The notes under the pieces: generated by a model | The model's input: the letters and a program-made list of their open reading frames with translations, nothing else | Told to the model about the DNA's origin: nothing | Databases searched by the model: none | Shown: positions 1 through 6,316 of the stretch, one piece after another | Numbering within the stretch: the stretch's first letter is position 1 | Layout of the letters: the number at the start of each line of letters is the position of its first letter | Program-made: the position numbers and the translations under genes | Source: an uncultured Flavonifractor sp. | GTDB taxonomy: Bacteria > Bacillota > Clostridia > Oscillospirales > Oscillospiraceae | DNA: 7,526 bases | Assembly: GCA_910585415.1 (NCBI GenBank) | Contig: CAJUDT010000102.1 | Coordinates: 1-7,526, forward strand | Reading direction: 5' to 3'

Positions 1-586
1 TCTTCATCTCCTGGGAGGCCAGCTCGCGGACGGTGTAGGTCTTGCCGTTGATTTCCAGGGTGCCGTCCTTGACGGCGGAGGCGCTGCCGTCGGCATTGAT
101 GCCCACGGCGTCGCTCTTAATGGTACCGTTCTCCTCGACGCCGGTGCCCAGGGCGGCGCGGACGCCGCGGGTACGGGCGATGGAGTCGTTGTGGCCGATG
201 TCGCCAATGGCCAGCACGTAGCCAATGACGCCGTCGCCGTTGCGGTCGATGGTGTCGATGTTGGCGGTGATGTAGTCCAGAATCATCTGGCCCTGGAGCT
301 CGGCACCCTGGTTGGCGTCAAAGCCGACGTAATAGGTGCTGCCGTTGAAGCTCAGGGCGTCCATGTCCAGCTCGCCGGTGGAGCTGTTGGAGGGCTGGCG
401 GTTGAACCAGACAAGGGGCTTATCCTTGTTGGCCACGTCGCCGCCGGGGGCGGGAGCGGGGGTGGTCACGTCGCCGCCGGCGTTGGGGGTGGGGGTGGCG
501 CTGCCGCCGCCGCTGGGGCTGCCGCTGCAAGCGGCCAGACCCAGCACCAAAGTGAGCGCGAGAACGAGTGCAAGAGCTTTTTTCAT
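1..586 (-). CDS. mglB: Galactose/glucose-binding (MglB-like) ABC transporter lipoprotein, 3' end outside window, N-lobe start missing
   Basis: Partial gene: 195 codons from ATG 586-584, with AAAGGAG (600-594) 7 bases upstream. Residues 1-20 are a lipoprotein signal peptide with lipobox LAAC (Cys20). A Gly/Thr/Pro linker (21-55) carries two GGDV copies. From residue 56 the protein aligns by eye with the middle of E. coli MglB: F61-N62-R63 matches FNKEPS (sugar-contacting Asn91/Lys92), D114-R-N-G-D118 matches the calcium loop (its two Gln ligands are V120 and G122), and G131-H132-N-D134 with R138 matches the sugar contacts His152, Asp154 and Arg158. Expected role: extracytoplasmic capture of galactose/glucose-type sugars for an Mgl-type importer whose ATPase and permease would lie beyond the left edge. 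The ~85 residues that precede FNKEPS in E. coli MglB, including Asp14 and Phe16, are absent. Codons end almost always in C (AAC, GAC, GGC, GCC, ATC), unlike neighbouring genes, suggesting high expression. The family is secure; the exact sugar is not. Confidence 0.85.
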   Translation of the reverse strand, partial: MKKALALVLALTLVLGLAACSGSPSGGGSATPTPNAGGDVTTPAPAPGGDVANKDKPLVWFNRQPSNSSTGELDMDALSFNGSTYYVGFDANQGAELQGQMILDYITANIDTIDRNGDGVIGYVLAIGDIGHNDSIARTRGVRAALGTGVEENGTIKSDAVGINADGSASAVKDGTLEINGKTYTVRELASQEMK

Positions 587-775
587 AACAATTCTCCTTT
601 TCCTAAAATAGCTCTGGTGAAATATGGTTTCCTTAACACATCCCACCGAACCTACTTATTAGGTTAAAAGAAAACGCCGGAAAAAACAAGGTGAAATTTC
701 ACCGCAGGCCGTGTAAATTCCTATTCAAATTGTATAACCTGCAACAAAACAACCCCATAGAATTGGGCGCTTTGC
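587..775 (-). promoter_or_regulatory. Regulatory region upstream of the MglB-like gene
   Basis: This AT-rich, non-coding gap lies between the sensor lipoprotein stop and the mglB-like start. It holds a perfect 14-bp palindrome (690-703), a repeat of its half-site (616-623), an inverted repeat AACCTA/TAGGTT with a 5-base loop (649-665) and the ribosome binding site (594-600). I see no good -35/-10 pair on the minus strand. The best is TTGTTT (689-684), 17 bases, then TAACCT, only 3 of 6 matches each, starting directly next to the palindrome. A weak promoter fits a gene that needs an activator, such as the response regulator encoded upstream; that link is inference. Confidence 0.55.
690..703. 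promoter_or_regulatory. Perfect 14-bp palindrome, candidate operator
   Basis: GGTGAAATTTCACC reads the same on both strands. Its half-site GGTGAAAT recurs at 616-623 in the same orientation, 74 bp away, close to seven helical turns. It sits roughly 100 bp before the mglB-like start and next to the best (weak) -35 candidate. The symmetry suggests a dimeric DNA-binding protein, either the YesN-type regulator encoded upstream or a LacI-type repressor; the sequence cannot tell which. Confidence 0.5.
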
Positions 776-1753
776 TCAATCCGCAAAGCGTTCAAAGGCA
801 AAGAGGGCCTTTTGGCTGTCCATGGTAAAAAGGTTCTCCCTATCCACAATCTGGGTGGAGGTGTCCACCATGGCCTCCAGGCCCCCCCGCTGCCCGGAGA
901 GCAGCCGGTAGGCGCTCTCCACCCCCAGATAGCCCATGGCGTAGGGATTTTGGACGATCAGGGCGTCCACACAGCCGTCCTGGAGGCCGTCGATGGTGGC
1001 CACATTGGAGTCGAAGCCCACGAAAAAGAGGTCCTCTGACCGGCCCATAGCGTGGACGGCCCGGGCCGCGCCCACACTGGTGGGCTCGTTGAAGGCCATC
1101 AGGACGTTGATTTCCGGGTGAGCCTGGAGCAGTCCGGCGGTGTCCGCCTGGGCCTGTCCGGCCTCGGTCAGGGTGTTGACCACCGCCGTAATCCGGGCGC
1201 GGCCGCTCTCGGCCAGGGCCTCCACCGCCCCCCGCTCCCGCTCCTGGCCGTTGGCGGTGGCCTCGTCGTAGTTGACCACCCCCACGTTCAGGGGGCCCTC
1301 CACGCCCGCCAGAGCGGCCTGCGCCGCCATGCGCCCGGCGGCGTAATTGTCGGTGCCGATGTAGGTGCGCACCTGGGCGGAGCCCACGCCGCTGTCGATG
1401 GACACGATCTGCACGCCCTGCTGGGCGGCATGGTCGATGGCGGCGGCGTTGCGCTCGTAGTCGATGGCGGAAAAGACGATGGCCTCCGCCCCGGCCTCCA
1501 CCGCCTCGGCAATCATGCGGTTCTGGGCCTCGTAGTCCTCCTCCGTCTCCGGTCCGGCGATGGTCAGCTCCAGATTGTACTCCGTAGCCGCCGCCTGAGC
1601 CCCGGCAAAGACCGAGAGGAAGAACTCGCTGCCGGTGGACTTGACGATGAGGGCCACCGAGCGCCCTCCGGCCCCCTCTCCATCCTGGCCGCAGGCGCAC
1701 AGGAGCAGCACAAGAAGGGCGCTTAACAGGGCCAGCGCGCTATTTCGCCTCAT
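776..1753 (-). CDS. Sugar-binding lipoprotein of a three-component sensor (RbsB/Peripla_BP_4 family)
   Basis: 325 aa. The start is ATG 1753-1751, preceded by GGAGG (1767-1763) at 9 bases; a longer reading to 1846 lies wholly inside the kinase gene and is rejected. Residues 1-21 form a lipoprotein signal peptide ending L18-C-A-C21, so Cys21 is the likely lipidated residue. Residues ~32-310 form a complete type I periplasmic-binding fold: the N-lobe opens with VALIVKSTGSEFF, a VFSAIDYERNAAAID segment marks its later strand, IVSIDSGV is near the hinge, and VLMAFNEPTSVGAARAV and FVGFDSNVATIDGLQDG are typical C-lobe segments. The start overlaps the histidine kinase stop by 14 bases, indicating translational coupling, and no permease or ATPase gene is attached. 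This fits a sensing protein that hands a sugar signal to the kinase's outer domain, as AraP and XylFII do. A pentose or hexose ligand is likely but unidentified. Confidence 0.88.
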   Translation of the reverse strand: MRRNSALALLSALLVLLLCACGQDGEGAGGRSVALIVKSTGSEFFLSVFAGAQAAATEYNLELTIAGPETEEDYEAQNRMIAEAVEAGAEAIVFSAIDYERNAAAIDHAAQQGVQIVSIDSGVGSAQVRTYIGTDNYAAGRMAAQAALAGVEGPLNVGVVNYDEATANGQERERGAVEALAESGRARITAVVNTLTEAGQAQADTAGLLQAHPEINVLMAFNEPTSVGAARAVHAMGRSEDLFFVGFDSNVATIDGLQDGCVDALIVQNPYAMGYLGVESAYRLLSGQRGGLEAMVDTSTQIVDRENLFTMDSQKALFAFERFAD

Positions 1754-3464
1754 AATCCCCCGCCTCCCTGATTTTGGGCATTCGGATTTCCACCCGGGTG
1801 CCCATGTCCAGCTCACTGACGATGCGCAGGCCGTACCCCTTGCCAAAGTAAATCTGGAGACGGTCGTTGACGTTTTTGATGCCGATGCCCGTGCGGTCCT
1901 GGGCGTCCTGCTCCAGGATGGCGCTCACCTGCTCCGGGCTCATACCCACGCCGTTGTCCTGGACGCAGAACAGGATATCCTCCCCCTCCTGGCACACCTG
2001 TACGTCGATGTGTCCCTCATCCACCAGCAGGTCCAGGCCGTGGAGAATGGCGTTTTCAATGATGGGCTGGAGGGTAATCTTGTTGCAGTAGTAGTCCAGA
2101 CAGGCGGGGTCCACATGGAAGGCATAGGTGAACTGATTTTTATAGCGGCAGGTCTGGATCTCCAAATAGTGCTCCGCGTGCTCAAGCTCCCTGGCGATGG
2201 GTATGAGCTCGTGGCCCCGGCTGATGCTGATACGGAAGAGCCGCGCCAGAGCGTGGACCATGTTCACCGCGTCGGTACTGCGGCCCTGCTCGCACATCCA
2301 GGCGATGGAGTCCAGGGTGTTGTATAAAAAGTGGGGGTTTATCTGGGCTTGCAGGGCCTTCAGCTCGGTTTTGCGCAGCTTGACCTCCTCCTGACGGACG
2401 GTGGTCATGAGCTGCTGAATCCGCAGGACCATATGGCCGAAGGAGCTGGAGAGCTCCCGGACCTCCCGGGTGCCCCCCGGCGGGCGGTAGGTGAAGCCCC
2501 CCGCGTCCCGCTCGAAGTCCTCCATAGCCGCGGACAGGTCCCGCAGGGGACGGCTCAACAGCTGGGACAGGAGCCAGCTGGTCAGCAGCGCCGCCGCCAG
2601 GACCAGGATGGCCAGTCCCAGGGAGAGGCCAAGCATCTCCCGCACGTTGCGGTTGACCAGCTCATCCACATAGCTGACCCCCACCACCCGCCAGTCGCTG
2701 TCCGCCACACTGGTCAGGCTGTAAATCACCGTGTCGTCGGCATAGGAGCCGTCCTCCAGAGCGGCCAGGGCGGCGGTGTCCTCCGCTTTCAGCCCGGCGT
2801 ACAAAAGCTGCTGCTGGGGGTGGTACACAATGTCCCCGGCCCGGTCCATCAAAAAGCAGTAGCCCCGCTGGCCGATGCTGACGTTATTGATGCAGCCGGA
2901 GATGCTGGAAAAGCTCAAGTCCAGGGACACCCATGCCGCCCCTCCCCCCGGCTGGGGCACGGGCTCCGTCATGGTGACCACCCAGGGATACCACCCCTCG
3001 AACATCGTCACCACATGGGGCGGCGTCATGTAGGGGGCGTCCGTGGAGCGGGCCCGCTGCAAATCAAAGGACAGGTTTTGCAGCATATGCTCTCTGGGCT
3101 CCCGGCCCAGGGACCAGCACTCCAGCAGCTCCCCCGCCGGGGAATAGCTGGTGACAGCCGCCACATCGGGGCGAAACTTCAAAAAGGTGAACAGCAGTCC
3201 GTCCCGGCGGTCCGGGCCCGCCTCCATGGACTGTTCCACCAGACCCATGGCCTGCTCCATGTCCCGCAGGTAATTGCCCACGGTGTTGGACACCTGGGAA
3301 ACTGCCTGGGCGCTGCTGGTGCGTGCATTCTGCACCATGGCGCTGCGGTAGCGGTACAGAAACAGGAGGATGCAGCAGCACAAAATGATACTCACCACCC
3401 CCGCCACCATGCCCACCAGAATGGTGGTGGTACGGGGTCCCCTGGGGGAGGGGCCCGCCCTCAC
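1740..3464 (-). CDS. YesM/LytS-type sensor histidine kinase with extracellular Cache-like domain
   Basis: 574 aa. The start is GTG 3464-3462, overlapping the regulator's stop as GTGA; a GGGGGA upstream can serve as binding site. ATG codon 19 is a possible alternative but lacks a good site and would cut into the first membrane segment. Order of parts: TM1 (14-37, with Cys-Cys-Cys at 29-31), an outside double-Cache-like domain (38-275, with the typical GYCFLMDRAGDIVYHPQ at 201-217), TM2 (279-303), HAMP (~300-355), then His_kinase with QINPHFLYN and phospho-acceptor His378. The ATPase domain shows the N box QPIIENAILHG (466-476), G1 DNGVGM (503-508) and G2 TGIGIKNVNDRL (525-536). All catalytic motifs are intact. 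It should autophosphorylate at the membrane in response to the partner lipoprotein or its sugar, then pass phosphate to the adjacent regulator. Confidence 0.93.
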   Translation of the reverse strand: MRAGPSPRGPRTTTILVGMVAGVVSIILCCCILLFLYRYRSAMVQNARTSSAQAVSQVSNTVGNYLRDMEQAMGLVEQSMEAGPDRRDGLLFTFLKFRPDVAAVTSYSPAGELLECWSLGREPREHMLQNLSFDLQRARSTDAPYMTPPHVVTMFEGWYPWVVTMTEPVPQPGGGAAWVSLDLSFSSISGCINNVSIGQRGYCFLMDRAGDIVYHPQQQLLYAGLKAEDTAALAALEDGSYADDTVIYSLTSVADSDWRVVGVSYVDELVNRNVREMLGLSLGLAILVLAAALLTSWLLSQLLSRPLRDLSAAMEDFERDAGGFTYRPPGGTREVRELSSSFGHMVLRIQQLMTTVRQEEVKLRKTELKALQAQINPHFLYNTLDSIAWMCEQGRSTDAVNMVHALARLFRISISRGHELIPIARELEHAEHYLEIQTCRYKNQFTYAFHVDPACLDYYCNKITLQPIIENAILHGLDLLVDEGHIDVQVCQEGEDILFCVQDNGVGMSPEQVSAILEQDAQDRTGIGIKNVNDRLQIYFGKGYGLRIVSELDMGTRVEIRMPKIREAGDYEAK

Positions 3465-4741
3465 GCCTGTTCCCCCGTCCGCTCCGCGTCCAGGCGGCGG
3501 CGCATGGAGTTGGGGGACTCGCCGGAGTATTTCTTAAAGCAGTAGCTGAAATAGTGCTGGTCGGTGTAGCCGCACCGTCCGGCAATCTCCCGGACCTTGA
3601 GGCTGGAGGTGGCCAGCAGCTCCTGTGCGGCCTCCATCCGCTTGCGGATGAGGGTGTTGATAAAGGTCTCCCCGGCGTATTTCTTGATGCAGGCGCTCAG
3701 GTGGTTGGGGCTCACATCCAGCATCCCGCTCAGGGACACCAGGGAGAGGCCGGGGTCCATGTAGTGCTGGTCCAGGGCCTCCAGGGCCCGGCGGCACAGG
3801 AGGCTTCCCCCCTTGACCGCCGGTTCCAAGTCCCCGATGAACTGGGCCCCCGCCTCCGTCCGGTCCCCCTGGCGGAGGGCCTCCATCGCCTCCCGGTAGG
3901 CGTTGTGGAGGGCCCCCAGCCCATTCACCGCCCGGCTCACGCCGATACGGCAGGGCCTGCCCAGCACCCGCCCGGCCATCTGGGAAATCTCGTCGGCCAG
4001 GATGTACAGGGATTCCTCCAGCTCCTGGGGCTCCCCTAGCAGGACGGACACCACCTTCCCAGGGACAAAAAAGCTCATACAGCGCAGGTATTTGGCGGCC
4101 AGGTGGTCCACCGACGCGGCAAAGGAGGGAGGCGTATCCGAGCAGCCGTCCCCCTTCAGCAGGGTGGACGCCATAACGGCATACGCGGTCCTGCCCTCTC
4201 CACCCCGCAGGAGGCCGCACTGACGGGCGTAGGCCTCCCCCTGGCCGCTCCCCTCCCAGTCGGCGTACTCGTCCAGGGTTAAGGCCATCAGCAGCGCCCC
4301 GCAGGGGTCCTGCCCCTCCCGCTGGACCGCCGCCTGAAAGACGGCGTAGTGGGCGTCAATTTTCTCCCGAATGGTTTGCAGCTCCTCCCGAAGCCCCTTG
4401 ACCGTCAGGGGCTTGAGCATGTAGCTGATGATGTTATACCGTATGGCCTGCTGGGCATACTCGAAGTCGTCGTAGCCGCTGAGGAAAGCGATATGGGTGG
4501 CGGGCCGCACCTCCCGCACCTGCCGGGCCAGCTCAATGCCGGAGATGAAGGGCATACGGATATCGGTGAGCAGCAAATCCGGCCCGTGCTGCTCCACCAG
4601 CTGGAGGGCGTCCAAGCCGTTGCTGGCGCTTCCCACCAGCCGAAAGCCCAGCTCCTGCCAGGGAATCATGGTACAGACCGCCTCCCGGAGCTCGTCCTCG
4701 TCGTCGGCCACGACCACCGTATAGGCCGTTCTGGACTCCAT
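3461..4741 (-). CDS. YesN-type response regulator with AraC DNA-binding domain
   Basis: 426 aa. Start is ATG 4741-4739, with AAAGGA (4756-4751) 9 bases upstream and a good promoter just before it. The receiver domain (about 7-125) has the acidic pair D13/D14, phospho-acceptor D60 in LLLTDIRMP, S88 in FLSGYDDFEYA and K110 in MLKPL. A variable ~190-residue linker follows. The AraC/XylS double helix-turn-helix spans ~317-416: first helix pair LVSLSGMLDVSPNHLS, second VREIAGRCGYTDQHYFSYCFKKYSGESP, an excellent family match. It is the phosphorylated transcription activator of the sensor system and is first in its operon, overlapping the kinase by four bases. The most plausible target is the promoter before the MglB-like gene, possibly also its own. 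The frame stays open 69 codons upstream of the chosen start. Confidence 0.94.
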   Translation of the reverse strand: MESRTAYTVVVADDEDELREAVCTMIPWQELGFRLVGSASNGLDALQLVEQHGPDLLLTDIRMPFISGIELARQVREVRPATHIAFLSGYDDFEYAQQAIRYNIISYMLKPLTVKGLREELQTIREKIDAHYAVFQAAVQREGQDPCGALLMALTLDEYADWEGSGQGEAYARQCGLLRGGEGRTAYAVMASTLLKGDGCSDTPPSFAASVDHLAAKYLRCMSFFVPGKVVSVLLGEPQELEESLYILADEISQMAGRVLGRPCRIGVSRAVNGLGALHNAYREAMEALRQGDRTEAGAQFIGDLEPAVKGGSLLCRRALEALDQHYMDPGLSLVSLSGMLDVSPNHLSACIKKYAGETFINTLIRKRMEAAQELLATSSLKVREIAGRCGYTDQHYFSYCFKKYSGESPNSMRRRLDAERTGEQA

Positions 4742-4769
4742 GGCGTCACATCCTTTCGCAGATATGGAT

Positions 4770-4798
4770 ATTATACCGAAAAATCGCCCTTGGGACAA
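4770..4798 (-). promoter_or_regulatory. Sigma-A-type promoter of the response regulator operon
   Basis: Read on the minus strand: -35 TTGTCC (4798-4793), a 17-base spacer, and a perfect -10 TATAAT (4775-4770). Transcription would begin near 4763, giving a ~21-base leader that contains the AAAGGA binding site. The spacing and -10 match are strong. An inverted repeat covers the -35, so access to this promoter may be regulated. Confidence 0.8.
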
Positions 4799-4803
4799 GG
4801 GCG
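4785..4803. repeat. Perfect 7-bp inverted repeat over the regulator promoter -35
   Basis: Arms CGCCCTT (4785-4791) and AAGGGCG (4797-4803) are separated by GGGAC. On the minus strand the hairpin is followed by A and then five T residues, so it also has the form of a weak intrinsic terminator for anything transcribed toward it from 4804-4950. As DNA it could be an operator blocking the -35. Both readings are possible; the overlap with the -35 is certain. Confidence 0.6.
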
Positions 4804-4948
4804 TCAGCTTGGCGTCGTAATGCCCGTGGATATACTCCAGCATGACCTTGACCCATCCCGCCTCCCGCTGCCAGGGCTCCGCAGGGTCTCGGTATGCCAG
4901 TGCCAGGCCCTGGGCACCGGTCTGTGCGCCGCGCGGTGTAAGCGCCAT
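4804..4948 (-). other. Open reading stretch upstream of the regulator, possible gene remnant
   Basis: From ATG 4948-4946, with a GAGGGGGG run about 7 bases upstream, a frame runs without stop into the regulator gene (in frame, 69 codons before its start). Up to about 4804 the third codon positions are GC-rich like the true genes; beyond that they turn AT-rich where the promoter lies. The residues around MLEYIHGHYDAKLT resemble the first helix of an AraC-type DNA-binding domain, but the match is short and stops there. It may be a decayed AraC-family fragment, a leader peptide or chance. An N-terminal extension of the regulator is unlikely because receiver domains start at the chosen Met. I do not claim a function. 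Confidence 0.25.
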
Positions 4949-4990
4949 GGGAAGCCCCCCTCTGTTTTGACGGAATATTACCAGTATTCG

Positions 4991-5037
4991 GCTGGTTTTT
5001 CCTATCGGTTTTTTTCATTTGCTGGTATAATCCTATC
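4991..5037 (+). repeat. Tandem direct repeat over the MFS promoter, candidate operator
   Basis: GCTGGT followed by CCTATC occurs twice: 4991-4996 plus 5001-5006, and 5021-5026 plus 5032-5037. The copies start 30 bp apart, about three helical turns. The first covers the -35 region and the second covers the -10 and likely start of transcription. This arrangement fits binding of a regulator with two direct-repeat contacts, as AraC-type proteins use; the binding protein is unknown. Confidence 0.4.
5023..5031 (+). promoter_or_regulatory. Extended -10 promoter of the MFS gene
   Basis: TGG directly before TATAAT (5026-5031) gives an extended -10 element. The -35 position (about 5003-5008, TATCGG) is a poor match, which an extended -10 can offset. 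Transcription would start near 5038, leaving a leader of ~22 bases with the AAGGAGG site. Confidence 0.7.
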
Positions 5038-5059
5038 ATAACACAAGGAGGATTACAAC

Positions 5060-6232
5060 ATGGTGCATCTGCTTCTGGCCGTCATTTACTTATCGTTTAT
5101 CAGTCTGGGTCTGCCGGACTCTCTGCTGGGCTCCGCCTGGCCGTCTATGTACGGGACCTTTGGCGTTCCGGTGTCCTATGCCGGGCTCATCTCCATGATT
5201 ATCTCCGCCGGTACCATTGTCTCCAGCCTGCAAAGCGACCGGCTCACCCGGAGGCTGGGGCCGGGGCGGGTGACGGCCCTCAGTGTGGGCATGACGGCGG
5301 CGGCGCTGTTCGGATTTTCCGTCAGCGGCTCCTTTTGGCTGCTGTGCCTCTGGGCGGTTCCCTACGGCCTGGGGGCGGGCAGTGTGGACGCGGCTCTAAA
5401 CAATTACGTGGCCCTCCACTACGCCAGCCGCCACATGAGCTGGCTCCACTGCATGTGGGGCCTGGGAGCCGCCATTGGGCCCTCGGTGATGGGGATGGCT
5501 CTGTCCGGCGGGGCGGGGTGGAACATGGGCTACCGGTATATCTCCCTGCTCCAGGTGGGGCTGACGGCGGTTTTGCTGCTCAGTCTGCCCCTCTGGCGCG
5601 TCCACAAGGGGCGCGGGGGCGAGGGCGGGGGTGTTTCGGCCAAGCCCCTCACTCTGGCGCAGGTGGTCCGCATACCCGGCGCGAAGGCGGTCATGGGCGC
5701 GTTTTTCTGCTACTGCGGTTTGGAGCAGACCGCTATACTCTGGTCCAGCAGCTATTTGACCCTTTGCAGGGGCATTCCGCCGGAGATTGCGGCGGGGTAT
5801 GCCGGACTGTTTTTCCTTGGCATCACCGTAGGGCGTGGACTCAGCGGGTTTCTCACCATGAAGTTCAGTGACGCCCAGATGATTCGCATGGGACAGGGGA
5901 TTACGGCGGTTGGCATTGCCGCCCTGCTGCTGCCTCTGGGGGAGGCCGTCACTCTGGCGGGGCTGGCGCTCATTGGGCTGGGGTGCGCCCCGGTGTATCC
6001 GTGCGTCATTCACGCCACCCCGGACCATTTCGGCGCGGACCGGTCCCAGGCGGTCATTGGCGTCCAGATGGCCAGCGCCTATGTGGGCACCTGTCTCATG
6101 CCGCCCCTTTTTGGGCTTCTGGCCGCGCATGTCAGTCCGGCGCTGCTGCCGGTGTACCTGCTGGCCATTCTGGCGGGTATGGTGCTGACCCATGAACGGC
6201 TGCTGCGGCAGTGCGCCGGGGGGCCTTCGTGA
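5060..6232 (+). CDS. MFS transporter, FucP/BSC6-like
   Basis: 390 aa. Start ATG 5060, with AAGGAGG (5045-5051) 8 bases upstream. The protein is hydrophobic throughout, with about 12 predicted membrane helices and a charged central loop near residues 180-205 (RVHKGRGGEGGG) that splits the two six-helix halves. Helix 1 ends in GLPDSLLGSAWP (17-28). A motif A-like loop QSDRLTRRLGPGR (58-70) follows helix 2, and DAALNNYVALHY (110-121) with a downstream HCMWGLGAAIGPS is shared with the FucP/BSC6-like MFS branch. It should be an inner-membrane, ion-coupled carrier, importing a sugar or exporting a small molecule; the substrate cannot be read from sequence. It is transcribed away from the sugar-sensing operon with its own promoter, so joint regulation is possible but unproven. 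I see no clear terminator after it. Confidence 0.88.
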   Translation: MVHLLLAVIYLSFISLGLPDSLLGSAWPSMYGTFGVPVSYAGLISMIISAGTIVSSLQSDRLTRRLGPGRVTALSVGMTAAALFGFSVSGSFWLLCLWAVPYGLGAGSVDAALNNYVALHYASRHMSWLHCMWGLGAAIGPSVMGMALSGGAGWNMGYRYISLLQVGLTAVLLLSLPLWRVHKGRGGEGGGVSAKPLTLAQVVRIPGAKAVMGAFFCYCGLEQTAILWSSSYLTLCRGIPPEIAAGYAGLFFLGITVGRGLSGFLTMKFSDAQMIRMGQGITAVGIAALLLPLGEAVTLAGLALIGLGCAPVYPCVIHATPDHFGADRSQAVIGVQMASAYVGTCLMPPLFGLLAAHVSPALLPVYLLAILAGMVLTHERLLRQCAGGPS

Positions 6233-6281
6233 CGGGTGCAGGCGCTTTCTGGAAATACGGGAGAAAAGCTGAAAAAAACAG

Positions 6282-6310
6282 TTGCAATTTCGGCGCGGGT
6301 ATGGTATTAT
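6282..6310 (+). promoter_or_regulatory. Sigma-A-type promoter of rpmE
   Basis: -35 TTGCAA (6282-6287), a 17-base spacer and -10 TATTAT (6305-6310), preceded by an A-rich tract (6271-6279) that may act as an UP-like element. Transcription should start near 6317. Confidence 0.82.
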
Positions 6311-6316
6311 AGCTAC

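Larger units (their letters stand above)
4742..5059. other. Divergent intergenic region between sensor operon and MFS gene
   Basis: This 318-base stretch drives transcription both ways. Left to right it holds the regulator's binding site and promoter (minus), an inverted repeat over its -35 (4785-4803), a GC-rich open reading stretch on the minus strand (4804-4948) and an ACCAG/CTGGT inverted repeat (4980-4996). Last come two copies of GCTGGT-N4/5-CCTATC (4991-5037), the extended -10 box of the MFS gene and its AAGGAGG site (5045-5051). I see no RNA gene in it. Confidence 0.7.

Noticed and set aside
191..667. 158-codon plus-strand frame opposite the MglB-like gene
   Set aside because: Its Gly/Ala/Val-rich residues mirror the C-ending codons of the real gene on the other strand; no domain.
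709..743. Promoter from TTGCAG (743-738) for the MglB-like gene
   Set aside because: No acceptable -10 box at 16-18 bases. TATACA nearby has no -35 at the proper distance.
754..767. Terminator for the sensor lipoprotein gene (CCCA/TGGG stem followed by TTGTTTT on the minus strand)
   Set aside because: The stem is only 4 bp with an interrupted T run, too weak to call. Transcription may continue into the MglB-like gene.
2331..3545. 404-codon open frame on the plus strand, opposite the histidine kinase
   Set aside because: It is antisense to a kinase with every catalytic motif intact, has no convincing binding site, and its residues (rich in Gly, His, Gln, Pro, Arg) look like a GC-rich shadow frame.
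5396..6193. 265-codon open frame on the minus strand, opposite the MFS gene
   Set aside because: It is antisense to a clear membrane transporter, polar and compositionally biased, with no recognisable domain.
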